Below are positions 53,298 through 62,227 of a stretch of 64,000 nt of DNA, piece by piece (position 1 is the first letter of the stretch; each line of letters opens with the position of its first letter). Made by a program: the position numbers and the translations under genes. Under the pieces are notes generated by a model. That model ran no database searches and had not been told where the DNA came from. It saw only the letters and a program-made list of their open reading frames with translations. This DNA comes from Flavobacterium sp. N1736. GTDB lineage: Bacteria; Bacteroidota; Bacteroidia; Flavobacteriales; Flavobacteriaceae. The stretch covers positions 3,038,001 through 3,102,000 of the forward strand of contig NZ_CP109994.1 of assembly GCF_025947065.1 (NCBI RefSeq). Direction: 5' to 3'.

Positions 53298-54611
53298 TTA
53301 ATGCTTTTCGTGATTTTGTATTATCGTTTTTATTATATTTAGATTTAATTGTGGTTTTACAAAATCTTTAAGCACTGATAAATCAACTTTGTCTTTATTT
53401 TTCAAAATTTCACTTAGTTTGTTTTCGTTTTGGGCAACTGGTATTTTTTTATCACTTCCGTCAAATGGATGACCTACTGGGTCATTGAGAATATCAAGAC
53501 CATCATCATATAATGGTTCAAAAATAGTATAATTTACACCTGCATATAATGCGTCAAGAAAAAAAGATGAACTTGGCCCTATCACGAGAGATGCTTTTTT
53601 TAGTGTTTCGGTAAATGATAATTTGTCTATTTCAAAAAAATCTGAACCTAGGAAATTCAAATACCACTCTGAGTTCTCAGATGGATGGACTCTTAAAGTT
53701 GCACCCTTAATTCCCACAGATAATAAAGCGTTCTTAATAAACAATAAATATAAGAGTGAATTTCCTCTATCTTTTAGTCTATTTGTATCTCTTGCTCTTC
53801 CTTTTAATTTATCAACTTGTTCTACAGGTTGACCTGGCATTGCTTTTGAAATAACAAGAATGTTTGAAAAATCAAATTTCAGATCATTAGGAATTGTGTA
53901 ATTTGAATATACAGGATGCCCTGTTATCAAAATTTTTTCAGGATTAAACCCTGATTCTACAAGTTTGTTTTTTAGAATCTCTCCAAATACACACAAATAA
54001 TCCGTTTTATTGTCATTGATTGTATTACCATACCTTAAAGCCGAACCATGTAATACTAAAAAAGTTGGGATATTGTTTTTTTGACACAATTGAATCAAAA
54101 GTCTTTCGAAAAAACCAACATCTTGCGGTATAAAAACTGCTTTAACCTTTTCTCTTACTAAAACACTATCAATTAGAATACTGATATCATAAATCTCTTT
54201 TTGAAATTTTTCAGAGATTAAAGTATTAAAATTACAAGATGTTAACTTCTTATAAAAAAAATTTATTTTAATAAATTCAGTCAACTTAATCAATGAAACT
54301 TCTCTAGTTAAAGTCCACGGTATACCATAAACTTGATAACCTGATTCTTTCAAATCGTTTCCAAAATTAAAATATACACTAGAAATAATAGCTGGCTTTT
54401 GTTTATTACTTCCTTTTAATAATTTCTTATACAAAAAATATCCGCTTTGTAATAGAGCGTTTCTCTTAAATGTCTTTTTATTTGTTGTAGTTTCAAAACT
54501 ATTTTTGAAATGCTGACCATAATAATAAATTCGTCTATTTAATTCATATTCAAGCAAATTTGCATATTTTACTTTTTGCAAAAGATAGTCAAAATAAAAA
54601 TACTCTTTCAT
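53298..54611 (-). CDS. GT-B-like glycosyltransferase with HP and S motifs (possible nonulosonic-acid transferase)
   Basis: Start placed at ATG 54611 (437 residues), four bases after the amidotransferase stop; the alternative upstream TTG at 54647 would overlap that gene. The protein ends with a GT-B-like half carrying RVHPSE (HP motif, His309-Pro310) and VIGPSSSFFLDALYAG (S motif, Ser347-Ser349). HP and S/SS motifs are known from bacterial sialyl/polysialyltransferases and from CDP-glycerol-type transferases. An FGEIL segment precedes ITGHPV near 231. Its position beside acetamidino-sugar genes and wzx makes it a candidate for adding the nonulosonic or amidino sugar. Family not certain. Confidence 0.6.
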   Translation of the reverse strand: MKEYFYFDYLLQKVKYANLLEYELNRRIYYYGQHFKNSFETTTNKKTFKRNALLQSGYFLYKKLLKGSNKQKPAIISSVYFNFGNDLKESGYQVYGIPWTLTREVSLIKLTEFIKINFFYKKLTSCNFNTLISEKFQKEIYDISILIDSVLVREKVKAVFIPQDVGFFERLLIQLCQKNNIPTFLVLHGSALRYGNTINDNKTDYLCVFGEILKNKLVESGFNPEKILITGHPVYSNYTIPNDLKFDFSNILVISKAMPGQPVEQVDKLKGRARDTNRLKDRGNSLLYLLFIKNALLSVGIKGATLRVHPSENSEWYLNFLGSDFFEIDKLSFTETLKKASLVIGPSSSFFLDALYAGVNYTIFEPLYDDGLDILNDPVGHPFDGSDKKIPVAQNENKLSEILKNKDKVDLSVLKDFVKPQLNLNIIKTIIQNHEKH

Positions 54612-54615
54612 GTAA

Positions 54616-55869
54616 TTAATATATAGGAAAAGAAATACCCTTACCAATTAGGATATAATTAATTTTATTATCGGTAGAAGAATAAGTCGGCGTAATGACA
54701 AACTCAGAAAATTCTTCAAATTGTTCCAGCCTATTTATATCATTATTTTCAGAGAGTAAATATTCATTATTTAATTCCCATTCCCAATTATCATTTCGTG
54801 ACCACATTTTTTTATTTCTATGCTGATCTATCAAATAATTAAAACTATTTAATGAAATCCCAATCCATTCAAGAAATTTATCTAAATTTTCTGGAGTCTT
54901 CGTTACATATTTCTTTACCATTTCCAAACCTTGTTCTCTGGTCATTCTTCTTAACCTAATTTCTCTGGAAACATGATCGGTTATTTTTCCATATCCATGT
55001 TTTAAAAATTTGATGTAATCATGAACATCAGAATAGTTGTAACAATCTACATCATTATATGAATCAAATGTTCTTGTTTGCTCTTTACTTTCGTAATTAT
55101 AAAGTTTAATCATTTCTTCATGCTGCGCTTTAGTATCCCAACGAATATAATTATTAAGATAAATCCCTCTAACACCTATCCTTTCAATTTCTTTGTCATC
55201 AGGATATTTATATTGAACAATATCTTGCTCAGTAATGCCATCAAACTCGCCAATGAAATCCTCTGCCTCAATCCCCATCAAATCATGCTCTTTCCTGTAT
55301 TTACGAGTCATTTCTACTTCATCAAGATGAGAGAACATACCAACTTGATCTACACCTTGATGAGCACCCCAAATAATAAGAGGAATTTTAAATTTTACAG
55401 CTACCTGAACAGGATAAACAGTTTGTCCTGCTAAGCAATGCCAATAAATACTTCCCATTTTTCGAATACTTGCTCTAGTTATTTTTTTAACAGATTCTGG
55501 ATTAACTGTTAGAGTCATGATATCACAATCAAACTGCATACGAAGTTTTGCTAAGTTTCTAACTCCTGTATCGGTATTATAATGTTTATTATATGTAACC
55601 AGAAGGGGATTCATTCCTAAAACATTTTTAACTGTATGAACAATAAAAAATGAATCACGAGCTCCGCTTACTGGTATTATACAATCATAATTATTCTCTG
55701 AAGTATTTTTGTAAGTAGTAAGAATGCTTTTGAGCTTGTTTAAACGCTCATTCCAATCTAATTCATCTTTCTCTTCATGCACAACACATCCACTGCACAC
55801 ACCATCTTCATTAAATACAATATTTAAAGGATGATTCTCGGGATATAGACAACGCGTACAATATCTCAT
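54616..55869 (-). CDS. N-acetyl-sugar amidotransferase (WbpG/PseA-like), variant P-loop
   Basis: A 417-residue enzyme of the family that converts a sugar N-acetyl group to an acetamidino group with ammonia from HisH/HisF. N-terminal zinc-type Cys pattern C4, C7, C25, C28. The PP-loop ATPase motif is SGARDS (68-73) rather than the usual SGGKDS. Then NLAKLRMQFDCDIMTLTVNP, GSIYWHCLAGQTV and HDYIKFLKHGYGKITDHVSREIRLRRMTR, which are shared with the paralogue at 57362-58492. A four-base overlap couples it to hisF. The altered loop may weaken or change ATP use. Full length. Confidence 0.85.
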   Translation of the reverse strand: MRYCTRCLYPENHPLNIVFNEDGVCSGCVVHEEKDELDWNERLNKLKSILTTYKNTSENNYDCIIPVSGARDSFFIVHTVKNVLGMNPLLVTYNKHYNTDTGVRNLAKLRMQFDCDIMTLTVNPESVKKITRASIRKMGSIYWHCLAGQTVYPVQVAVKFKIPLIIWGAHQGVDQVGMFSHLDEVEMTRKYRKEHDLMGIEAEDFIGEFDGITEQDIVQYKYPDDKEIERIGVRGIYLNNYIRWDTKAQHEEMIKLYNYESKEQTRTFDSYNDVDCYNYSDVHDYIKFLKHGYGKITDHVSREIRLRRMTREQGLEMVKKYVTKTPENLDKFLEWIGISLNSFNYLIDQHRNKKMWSRNDNWEWELNNEYLLSENNDINRLEQFEEFSEFVITPTYSSTDNKINYILIGKGISFPIY

Positions 55870-56732
55870 ATAGTTTCTTTTTCTATTCTAATAAATAACA
55901 TATTTTCTAAGACCTTATCTGATTTTTTATTTAGACGCATATTTTCATCATAACTAGAATCGCTATAATCTGCAAAGGTTTCTAATCTAATATCTATGTC
56001 TTTTTTGACAATTGATTTTGTAACATTTACACTATGCTCAGTAAAATGAAAAAAATTGGCGGCCGATGCGGCTGAAACATGTGTTTCTTCAAAAACTTTA
56101 ATAAAATCTTTTGCATTTTTAGCACCCCCACAACAAATTACCGGAACAGTAACAACATTGCAAACTGAATTAATCAAATCAATATCGTATCCCAAATAAG
56201 AGCCATCACGATCAACAGAATTAATCAGGATTTCTCCCGCACCAAGGCTTTGAAACTCAGATGCAATTTGATCAACCGAAATATCCAAAATTTTGTTATT
56301 TATATAATCAAATACTTTATATTCTCCATTGTCTTTTATCACATCTATTGACACAACTACACATTGATCACCAAATATATGTGCTGCTTTTGAAATCAGA
56401 TCTTTATTTGTTAAGGCTGCATAATTAAGTGCAATTTTATCTGCACCACAATGCATTAGCTTTTTCATTTGATCTACATTTTTAATTCCGCCTCCAACTG
56501 TTAATGGAACGTGAGATTTTAAAGCTGCATTTTTTATCATTTCGTAATCAGGCTCCAAGTTATTTTTTGTTGCCGAAATATCTAATAATATAATCTCATC
56601 GATGCCCCATTGATTTAAAAATTCAATAGCGATAGCAGGTTTACCTACAGGCAAAAACTTTTTAAAACCGATACTCTGAACTACAATCCCATCTTTTACG
56701 ATCAAACTTGCAGCGATTCTTTTTTTTAGCAC
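55866..56732 (-). CDS. hisF: HisF-like ammonia-channel subunit of the acetamidino module, catalytic Asp11 lost
   Basis: A 288-residue HisF homologue. It aligns without gaps at the N-terminus with histidine-pathway HisF, whose catalytic Asp11 lies in ACLDVKDG; here it is ASLIVKDG, so Asp11 is Ile11, and the ammonia-gate Lys19 is Gln19. The second catalytic Asp (Asp130 type) is kept in VVVSIDV, as are TVGGGI and SVDRDGS. It is about 35 residues longer than HisF at the C-terminus. It likely channels ammonia from HisH to the sugar amidotransferase and does not make imidazole glycerol phosphate. Four-base overlap with the second amidotransferase. Confidence 0.85.
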   Translation of the reverse strand: MLKKRIAASLIVKDGIVVQSIGFKKFLPVGKPAIAIEFLNQWGIDEIILLDISATKNNLEPDYEMIKNAALKSHVPLTVGGGIKNVDQMKKLMHCGADKIALNYAALTNKDLISKAAHIFGDQCVVVSIDVIKDNGEYKVFDYINNKILDISVDQIASEFQSLGAGEILINSVDRDGSYLGYDIDLINSVCNVVTVPVICCGGAKNAKDFIKVFEETHVSAASAANFFHFTEHSVNVTKSIVKKDIDIRLETFADYSDSSYDENMRLNKKSDKVLENMLFIRIEKETI

Positions 56733-56738
56733 TATACT

Positions 56739-57365
56739 TTAAATTGAGTTAAAAAAATCTCTAAATAATTTCAAACCATTTGTCTGGCTTTTTTCCGGAT
56801 GAAACTGTACACCAAAAATATTATCTTTCTGAATTGCAGCAGTTACTTTAATATGGTAATCGCAATATGCACTTACATAGGCTGGATCACAATCGTAATA
56901 ATAACTATGATCAAAATAGAAATTAGAGTTATCTACGTTTCTATCAAATAATGGTTTAACATTATTTACAGTTACATCATTCCACCCAACGTGCGGAACA
57001 GCAAATTCTTTGGGAAGTTGTAATTTTTTAACTTTCCCTTCAATCCAGTTTAATCCTTTATGGATGCCATTTTCTTCTGATAATGTTGCCATTAATTGCA
57101 TCCCAACACAAATTCCTAAGATAGGTTTCTTTTTTTCAAGTACTTGTTCGTTTAAAATGAGATCAAGATTTCTAGCTCTTAAATTATTCGCTGCTTCTTC
57201 AAACGCACCAACACCAGGCAATATAAGGACATCAGCGTTTTTAATTACAGATTCATTATCAGATATAACTAACTTGTTATACCCAATATACTTTATTGCA
57301 TTTGAAACGGAATTAGTATTACCAACTCCATAATCAACTATTACTATGTTTTGTTTTAAACTCAT
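56739..57365 (-). CDS. hisH: HisH-like glutaminase of the acetamidino module
   Basis: A 208-residue class I glutamine amidotransferase. The catalytic triad is complete: Cys86 in LGICVGMQLM, His189 and Glu191 in GVQFHPEKS. LPGVGAFEEAAN and VPHVGWND are further HisH words. It releases ammonia from glutamine for the HisF-like channel (55866-56732) and the sugar amidotransferases, as in the P. aeruginosa WbpG-HisH2-HisF2 systems. It overlaps the upstream amidotransferase by four bases. Full length. Confidence 0.92.
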   Translation of the reverse strand: MSLKQNIVIVDYGVGNTNSVSNAIKYIGYNKLVISDNESVIKNADVLILPGVGAFEEAANNLRARNLDLILNEQVLEKKKPILGICVGMQLMATLSEENGIHKGLNWIEGKVKKLQLPKEFAVPHVGWNDVTVNNVKPLFDRNVDNSNFYFDHSYYYDCDPAYVSAYCDYHIKVTAAIQKDNIFGVQFHPEKSQTNGLKLFRDFFNSI

Positions 57366-58492
57366 AAGCCAACTCCTACTTCAAATTTCGGAACCCATCT
57401 ATTTTCTCCATCCCTTTCAAATAAATCTTTATTCACTGATTGATCAACTTTTTCCCAAAATTGTTTTTCAGTAATATCTATGTAATCACAAAAACTCTTG
57501 ATGTATTTCGGAGAACAAGCTCCATCATATTTTTTATTTAACTCAATAGCTTCGTTGCGTGTCATTCGTCCTAAACGAATGTCTTCATTCACATAATCGC
57601 TGATACGTCCAAATCCAAATTTTAAATATTTGATCATTTGGTTTAAACCAACCCAATCTTCATCCAGAGAAGTTATTCCCAGTGGGTCACCTATATCTTT
57701 TGGCGACTCATTTCTAATATCTAATCCTCTTAATGCTGAAAAGTTACCATTATCTAACAATGACCAATCTTTCCAAAAATATCCAAGAAATGTGATACGT
57801 AAGTTCGCATCTTCCATTTCTTTTTCTGACGGATAATTATATTGTAAGATATCCTGCCTTTTAATTTCATTGTTTAGCAGCCATGTAATATCTCCTCCTC
57901 CTAAAGTATTCATTTTACGAAGATTATTTCCGTCACTGCCATTTTTTCCCATTACATTTAAATCGCCAAGTTGTAATGCTGCATTTTCACCCCACCAAAT
58001 TAGGGGTATTTGATAAGCGATAGCAAGGCGTGGAACACTACTAAATAAAGCAAGTTCAGTTGATTTTGCCCAGTTTGTATATTCAAAAAAACCTTTCCTC
58101 ATCAATTTTTTCCATACCTGTGGACTTGGATTAATTGAAATACAATCAAATCCATGAGCAATCATATTCGAAACATTGTCAACACCCCGTTGTGTAACTT
58201 GCTCAGGAGGATAACCTAGACTAACTAGAAGTGGATTCATTTTTAATACATCTTTTACAAAAAAAGCTTGTCGTGTACTATCCTTACCACCACTAACGCC
58301 TATAATACAATCATAACCCGATTGAGCATTGGCTTTTCCAAAAGCTACAATATCATCTAATTCCTTGCGCCTTTCATCCCAATCGACCGTTTTAAGGCTT
58401 TCAAAATAATTACAAGCCGGACAAATACCCTTGTCATCAAATTTTGTACCTGGGCGAGTATCTACTTGCAAACATTTTTTACAATATTTCAT
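57362..58492 (-). CDS. N-acetyl-sugar amidotransferase (WbpG/PseA-like), canonical P-loop
   Basis: A 376-residue amidotransferase with Cys4, Cys7, Cys24, Cys27 as a probable zinc site and the classical PP-loop SGGKDS (67-72) in IIGVSGGKDSTRQ. KYLKFGFGRISDYVNEDIRLGRMTR mirrors the paralogue at 54616-55869. It should adenylate the sugar acetamido group and add ammonia to form an acetamidino group. Four-base overlaps at both ends couple it to hisH and the GNAT gene. With pseI/pseF upstream, a pseudaminic-type acid carrying an acetamidino group is a reasonable substrate, but this is inference. Confidence 0.88.
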   Translation of the reverse strand: MKYCKKCLQVDTRPGTKFDDKGICPACNYFESLKTVDWDERRKELDDIVAFGKANAQSGYDCIIGVSGGKDSTRQAFFVKDVLKMNPLLVSLGYPPEQVTQRGVDNVSNMIAHGFDCISINPSPQVWKKLMRKGFFEYTNWAKSTELALFSSVPRLAIAYQIPLIWWGENAALQLGDLNVMGKNGSDGNNLRKMNTLGGGDITWLLNNEIKRQDILQYNYPSEKEMEDANLRITFLGYFWKDWSLLDNGNFSALRGLDIRNESPKDIGDPLGITSLDEDWVGLNQMIKYLKFGFGRISDYVNEDIRLGRMTRNEAIELNKKYDGACSPKYIKSFCDYIDITEKQFWEKVDQSVNKDLFERDGENRWVPKFEVGVGL

Positions 58493-59028
58493 ATCTCTGT
58501 TGCTAAAATTCCGTATTCAACAATATCATAGTATTGTCCTTGCTTAAAAATCGCTTCTTTTCTAAGTCCTTCTTTCTTCATTTTTAACTTCACCGCCAAT
58601 TTTTGCATTCCAGAATTTTCACTTGAAGTCCCACAATAAATTCTGTGAAGGTTTAAAGTCTTAAAGCCATGATTAATTAATAATATTCCTGCTTCGTACA
58701 TAATGCCTTTGCCCCAAAAAGTTTTATCTCCGAGTAAAAATGCGATTTCTGCATTTCTATCTAGCCAGCTTATATTTTGAAGACTAATATTCCCAATATG
58801 TTTAAGAGTTATTTTATCCACAACAGCTAATATTAGATCATTCTTTGATGACCTTGAATAGTCAATATAACTTGACAATTTTTCTTTTGTCATAGGAAAT
58901 CTGCCATGAGAATTAAAAGCTGTAATTTCTGAGTCATTTAACCATAGAGAATAATTACCATCTATATCATTTAGGTTAAGTGATCGCAAATAGATATTTT
59001 CTCCTTCTAAAAAAAAATCAGTATTCAT
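58489..59028 (-). CDS. GNAT N-acetyltransferase (RimJ/RimL type)
   Basis: A 179-residue GNAT enzyme: EGENIYLRSLNLNDIDGNY, a HIGNISLQNISWLDRNAEIAFLLGD core, the acetyl-CoA binding WGKGIMYEAGILLINHGF, and LHRIYCGTSSENSGMQKLAVKLKMKKEG. It acetylates an amine, and in this setting perhaps an amino sugar, as PseH does in the pseudaminic acid pathway. I cannot prove the PseH identity: this branch of GNATs is broad. It lies between an aminotransferase-containing unit and the acetamidino module and overlaps both neighbours (4 and 11 bases). Confidence 0.75.
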   Translation of the reverse strand: MNTDFFLEGENIYLRSLNLNDIDGNYSLWLNDSEITAFNSHGRFPMTKEKLSSYIDYSRSSKNDLILAVVDKITLKHIGNISLQNISWLDRNAEIAFLLGDKTFWGKGIMYEAGILLINHGFKTLNLHRIYCGTSSENSGMQKLAVKLKMKKEGLRKEAIFKQGQYYDIVEYGILATEI

Positions 59029-59989
59029 CTAAATGTATTATATTACTTACTAGATTTTCACTATTAGCTTCTACACCTATATTTAACCCCTTAAATGGAT
59101 CATTATTAAGGTGATTATCTAAAAATCTTATTATCGGCTTATTCATGATATTTGCTTCTATTAATAACGAAGAGAAAAAACCCATAATAATATCCGCAAA
59201 ATAAATGCTTTGATTCGTATCCACATCTAATGGTAAAATAGTAAAGTTATTCTTGTCTTCAAATATTTCTACAAGCTTTTCTACAGATTGGTTTGGGTGC
59301 ATTTTAATTAAAAAATGATATGTGTCTTTAAAATTTTTATCGGCTTCTGTAATACACTCTCTTACTTTCCTTGAAGCAACAAACTCATCAAAACCAAATT
59401 TTTCAATTCCATTAACATTAGAAAGAGGGTCTGGAGCAAATAGAATCATTTTTTTAGTTTCATCAAGGTGCAAATTGCTATAAAATTGCATTCTATTTAT
59501 TTTTGGCTTCCAATTTTTTAACCAGACATGGTATGGATTTCCTGCTACAAACAATTTGCTTTTAGCAATTTTTTCTTCTATTGCAATTTGTTTTGCTCTT
59601 TCATCTAAAACCCAAATTTCACTAGGAAAATTTATTCCTCCCTTGGTCAAAAATCTATCTGATATTGAAGTCCAATGATCAACAAATGAAATAGTAAAAA
59701 TATCTTTCTTTTTTGAGTAATCAATTGCTTTTTTTTCTAAATCTGAGGTATAAGATGTTCCCGTAAATACTATATCAGGTTTAAATTCATCTATATATTT
59801 AATAATCTCATTGCTACGTTTTACTACTTTAACTTTAGATTTAAAATCATTATAAAATACATATTCTCTATCTGAAATGATCAGTAGATCTAGTGCATCA
59901 ATGCTTTCACAAATAGATAAACAAGGCTTCGCTCCTCCAGGATCACTAAATATTACAAGTATTCTTCCTTGTAGTTTATCTTTAAACAC
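59018..59989 (-). CDS. GT-B-like protein with HP and S motifs, function unassigned
   Basis: A 323-residue protein: RILVIFSDPGGAKPCLSICES opens a Rossmann-like half, FTGTSYTSDLEKKAIDYSKK and SFVDHWTSISDRF follow, VAGNPYHVWL marks the linker near 148-157, and the second half has IKMHPNQS (His231-Pro232) and MGFFSSLLIEANIMNKPII (Ser273-Ser274). The HP and S motifs are seen in sialyl/polysialyltransferase-like and CDP-glycerol-type GT-B proteins. It is not a PseG homologue by motif. In a nonulosonic acid unit it may transfer the CMP-sugar or act on an intermediate. It overlaps its neighbours by 1 and 11 bases. Confidence 0.5.
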   Translation of the reverse strand: MFKDKLQGRILVIFSDPGGAKPCLSICESIDALDLLIISDREYVFYNDFKSKVKVVKRSNEIIKYIDEFKPDIVFTGTSYTSDLEKKAIDYSKKKDIFTISFVDHWTSISDRFLTKGGINFPSEIWVLDERAKQIAIEEKIAKSKLFVAGNPYHVWLKNWKPKINRMQFYSNLHLDETKKMILFAPDPLSNVNGIEKFGFDEFVASRKVRECITEADKNFKDTYHFLIKMHPNQSVEKLVEIFEDKNNFTILPLDVDTNQSIYFADIIMGFFSSLLIEANIMNKPIIRFLDNHLNNDPFKGLNIGVEANSENLVSNIIHLDEY

Positions 59990-61278
59990 TACCTCAATTC
60001 ATTTATATTCTCCAAAACTTTTTGAAAAGCATTCACTACATCATTCATATCGCCCATTGTCATTCCTGGACGCATAAACTCATGAGTAAAGAGTCTTTCA
60101 AAGTGCATTTGTTCTGTAATTGGACATAATCCTTTTGGATAGCTTATATTTTTATCAGCTAAATGATGCTCAAATGCCCAAGCTGCTTTCTGTTGATAAA
60201 TTGGCTGCAAGTAAATTGGCATTACATAACCTGTACCAATTAAAGGTGCTGTTTCTCTTAAAATTGCTGATGGTAATTCTGCTTTTAATGCATTGACAAA
60301 AGTGTTTCTGCCTACTCCAATCAAATCCTTATCATATTTTATTGGATGCACATAATAAGTATGAACTGAACCGTCATTTACTTCTGGTTGTAATTCCAAT
60401 CCTTGTATTCCTCTTAAATTTGCATTTAAATACGCAACATTCTTTAACCTCTCTTCTAATAAGCTCGGTAATTTTTTTAACTGTTCTATACCAATAGCGC
60501 ACTCAATTTCTGTCATACGATAATTAAATCCAATCATATTTGTCAAGTCCTTAATTTCTTTTGGTCCTACAACATTTTCTGCATGATTTCTTATCATCTG
60601 ACATCTATCTACTAACTCACTATTATTAGATGTAATTACTCCACCTTCACCTGTGTGAATGTGTTTATGATAATTTAAACTAAAAATACCTAAATCACCA
60701 ATAGTTCCTACATTTTTACCTTTATATTTACCCATTGGTGATTGAGCACAATCTTCAATAACAAATAATTTGTGTTCTTTTGCAAGAGCCATAATGGAAT
60801 CCATCTCAGCAGGATGTCCAAATATATGTACCACTAAAATAGCTTTAGTACGAGGTGTTATACACTTTTTAATACTTTCAGGAGAAATACAGAAAGTAAT
60901 GGGGTCAATATCTGCAAAAACCGGAATTCCTCCATATAAAAGTGGTGCAATAGCACTTGCAGACATTGAATACGGGGAAACAATAACTTCATCACCTGGT
61001 TGAATCCCAATAGCTCCCATAGCTGTAAATAAACCGGAAGTGTTTGAATTAACAGATACTGCATGTTTTACATTAAAAGCTTCTGCCCAAGCTGCCTCAA
61101 ATGCTTTTACAGTAGGACCACCTAAGAAATCGCTATGATATGCACCTAAAAACTGCGAAAGATTTCCAGTATCTAAGACTTTCATTACCGCATCTTTTTC
61201 TTGTTGTCCAATAGTATTATATGCTGGAAACAGCTCTGTTCTTATGGCCTTGCCTCCGTTTATAGCTAACTTTGACAT
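59989..61278 (-). CDS. DegT/DnrJ/EryC1 aminotransferase (long form)
   Basis: A 429-residue PLP-dependent sugar aminotransferase. It opens with KLAINGGKAIRTELFP, an extension typical of the StsC/AHBA-like long branch. SVNSNTSGLFTAMGAIG, EDCAQSPMGKYKGK and the PLP lysine in SLNYHKHIHTGEGG (Lys205) follow. It is longer than the enzymes at 28964 and 36912. It sits between a GT-B-like gene and a Gfo/Idh/MocA oxidoreductase, so the two may work in sequence: oxidation to a keto sugar, then amination. Its substrate is unknown. Confidence 0.86.
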   Translation of the reverse strand: MSKLAINGGKAIRTELFPAYNTIGQQEKDAVMKVLDTGNLSQFLGAYHSDFLGGPTVKAFEAAWAEAFNVKHAVSVNSNTSGLFTAMGAIGIQPGDEVIVSPYSMSASAIAPLLYGGIPVFADIDPITFCISPESIKKCITPRTKAILVVHIFGHPAEMDSIMALAKEHKLFVIEDCAQSPMGKYKGKNVGTIGDLGIFSLNYHKHIHTGEGGVITSNNSELVDRCQMIRNHAENVVGPKEIKDLTNMIGFNYRMTEIECAIGIEQLKKLPSLLEERLKNVAYLNANLRGIQGLELQPEVNDGSVHTYYVHPIKYDKDLIGVGRNTFVNALKAELPSAILRETAPLIGTGYVMPIYLQPIYQQKAAWAFEHHLADKNISYPKGLCPITEQMHFERLFTHEFMRPGMTMGDMNDVVNAFQKVLENINELR

Positions 61279-61279
61279 A

Positions 61280-62227
61280 TTAGTTATTTTTGTAGTTTAA
61301 CATTTTTAAATTTAAGTTGATTGAGTTAATAAAATTATCTTCTAGCTTAGAGTTTTCTATCAATTCGGTGGCATGATTGGTTACAGGTACCATATAATTT
61401 TTTAAGCAATCTTTTTTACTAAGACCTTCTTGAAGTATAAGGGGCAAAAGAAACGTAGATCCATCTTCCGATTTATAAATTTCAATATCATTTCCTGCAT
61501 TTTTAATTAAAATTTTGTGGGTTTTAAAATATAAATCTATTTCAAAATGAGAAAATAACACATCCCCAAGCCCTAATATATTCAAGTTAGCATTATTCCA
61601 AAATGCCATTAATGATAATGTAGCATCACTTTCAAATTGGTCAAAAACTTCGTTATGAATTTTAATTTCATCAAGTCTAATTTCTTTATTAGTGAGAAAT
61701 TCTAACAAATCCATTGCATGACTGCAATTATTAACAAAGCCTCTTTGATATCTAATAGAAATATTTGTTAATTTTTCTACACGTAAATCGCTATGGATGA
61801 ATGATTTAAGATTCAAAAAACTAGGTTGAAATCTTCTCATATAATTCACAAGTATCTTCGAATGACTATTTTTATAGAGCTCCTTTAATTGAATCATTTC
61901 TTCAATCGAATTCGAAATTGGTTTTTCGCAAATTATTGTTTTTACACCAGCATCTAAAGCATCACTCAAAATTTTAAAATGAGTAAAAGTTGGAGTACAA
62001 ATACTTACAATATCAAATTTGGAGAGAGTATCTATCGAAATATTGCTCACTATTTCACACTTATAATGTTCAGCAACTTTAGTTACAAGAATTTGATCAA
62101 TATCAAAAATCGAAACAGTTGTTAATTCATTTAAGCACCAAGCCTTAACATGAGTTTGTATTTCGTTATTGTTAATGTCGTACTGAGCTCCAATATTACC
62201 ACAACCAATAACCAAAACTTTATACAT
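61280..62227 (-). CDS. Gfo/Idh/MocA-family NAD(P)-dependent sugar oxidoreductase
   Basis: A 315-residue oxidoreductase with N-terminal YKVLVIGCGNIGAQYD (nucleotide-binding), SICTPTFTHFKIL, and the family EKP motif in IICEKPISNSIEEM, where the Lys is catalytic. The C-terminal half carries the YMRRFQPSFLNLK and NNCSHAMDLLEFL segments expected for substrate binding. It probably oxidises a ring or side-chain hydroxyl of a sugar to a ketone for the aminotransferase at 59989-61278, from which it is separated by one base. It overlaps pseF by 8 bases. Substrate not visible. Confidence 0.85.
   Translation of the reverse strand: MYKVLVIGCGNIGAQYDINNNEIQTHVKAWCLNELTTVSIFDIDQILVTKVAEHYKCEIVSNISIDTLSKFDIVSICTPTFTHFKILSDALDAGVKTIICEKPISNSIEEMIQLKELYKNSHSKILVNYMRRFQPSFLNLKSFIHSDLRVEKLTNISIRYQRGFVNNCSHAMDLLEFLTNKEIRLDEIKIHNEVFDQFESDATLSLMAFWNNANLNILGLGDVLFSHFEIDLYFKTHKILIKNAGNDIEIYKSEDGSTFLLPLILQEGLSKKDCLKNYMVPVTNHATELIENSKLEDNFINSINLNLKMLNYKNN

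Noticed and set aside
55866..57365. hisH and hisF as part of histidine biosynthesis
   Set aside because: HisF lacks catalytic Asp11, no other his gene is nearby, and both are coupled to sugar amidotransferases.
59018..59989. PseG (UDP-sugar hydrolase) assignment for the GT-B-like gene next to the aminotransferase
   Set aside because: The N-terminus has no PseG-type loop, and the HP and SS motifs in the second half point to a transferase-like protein.
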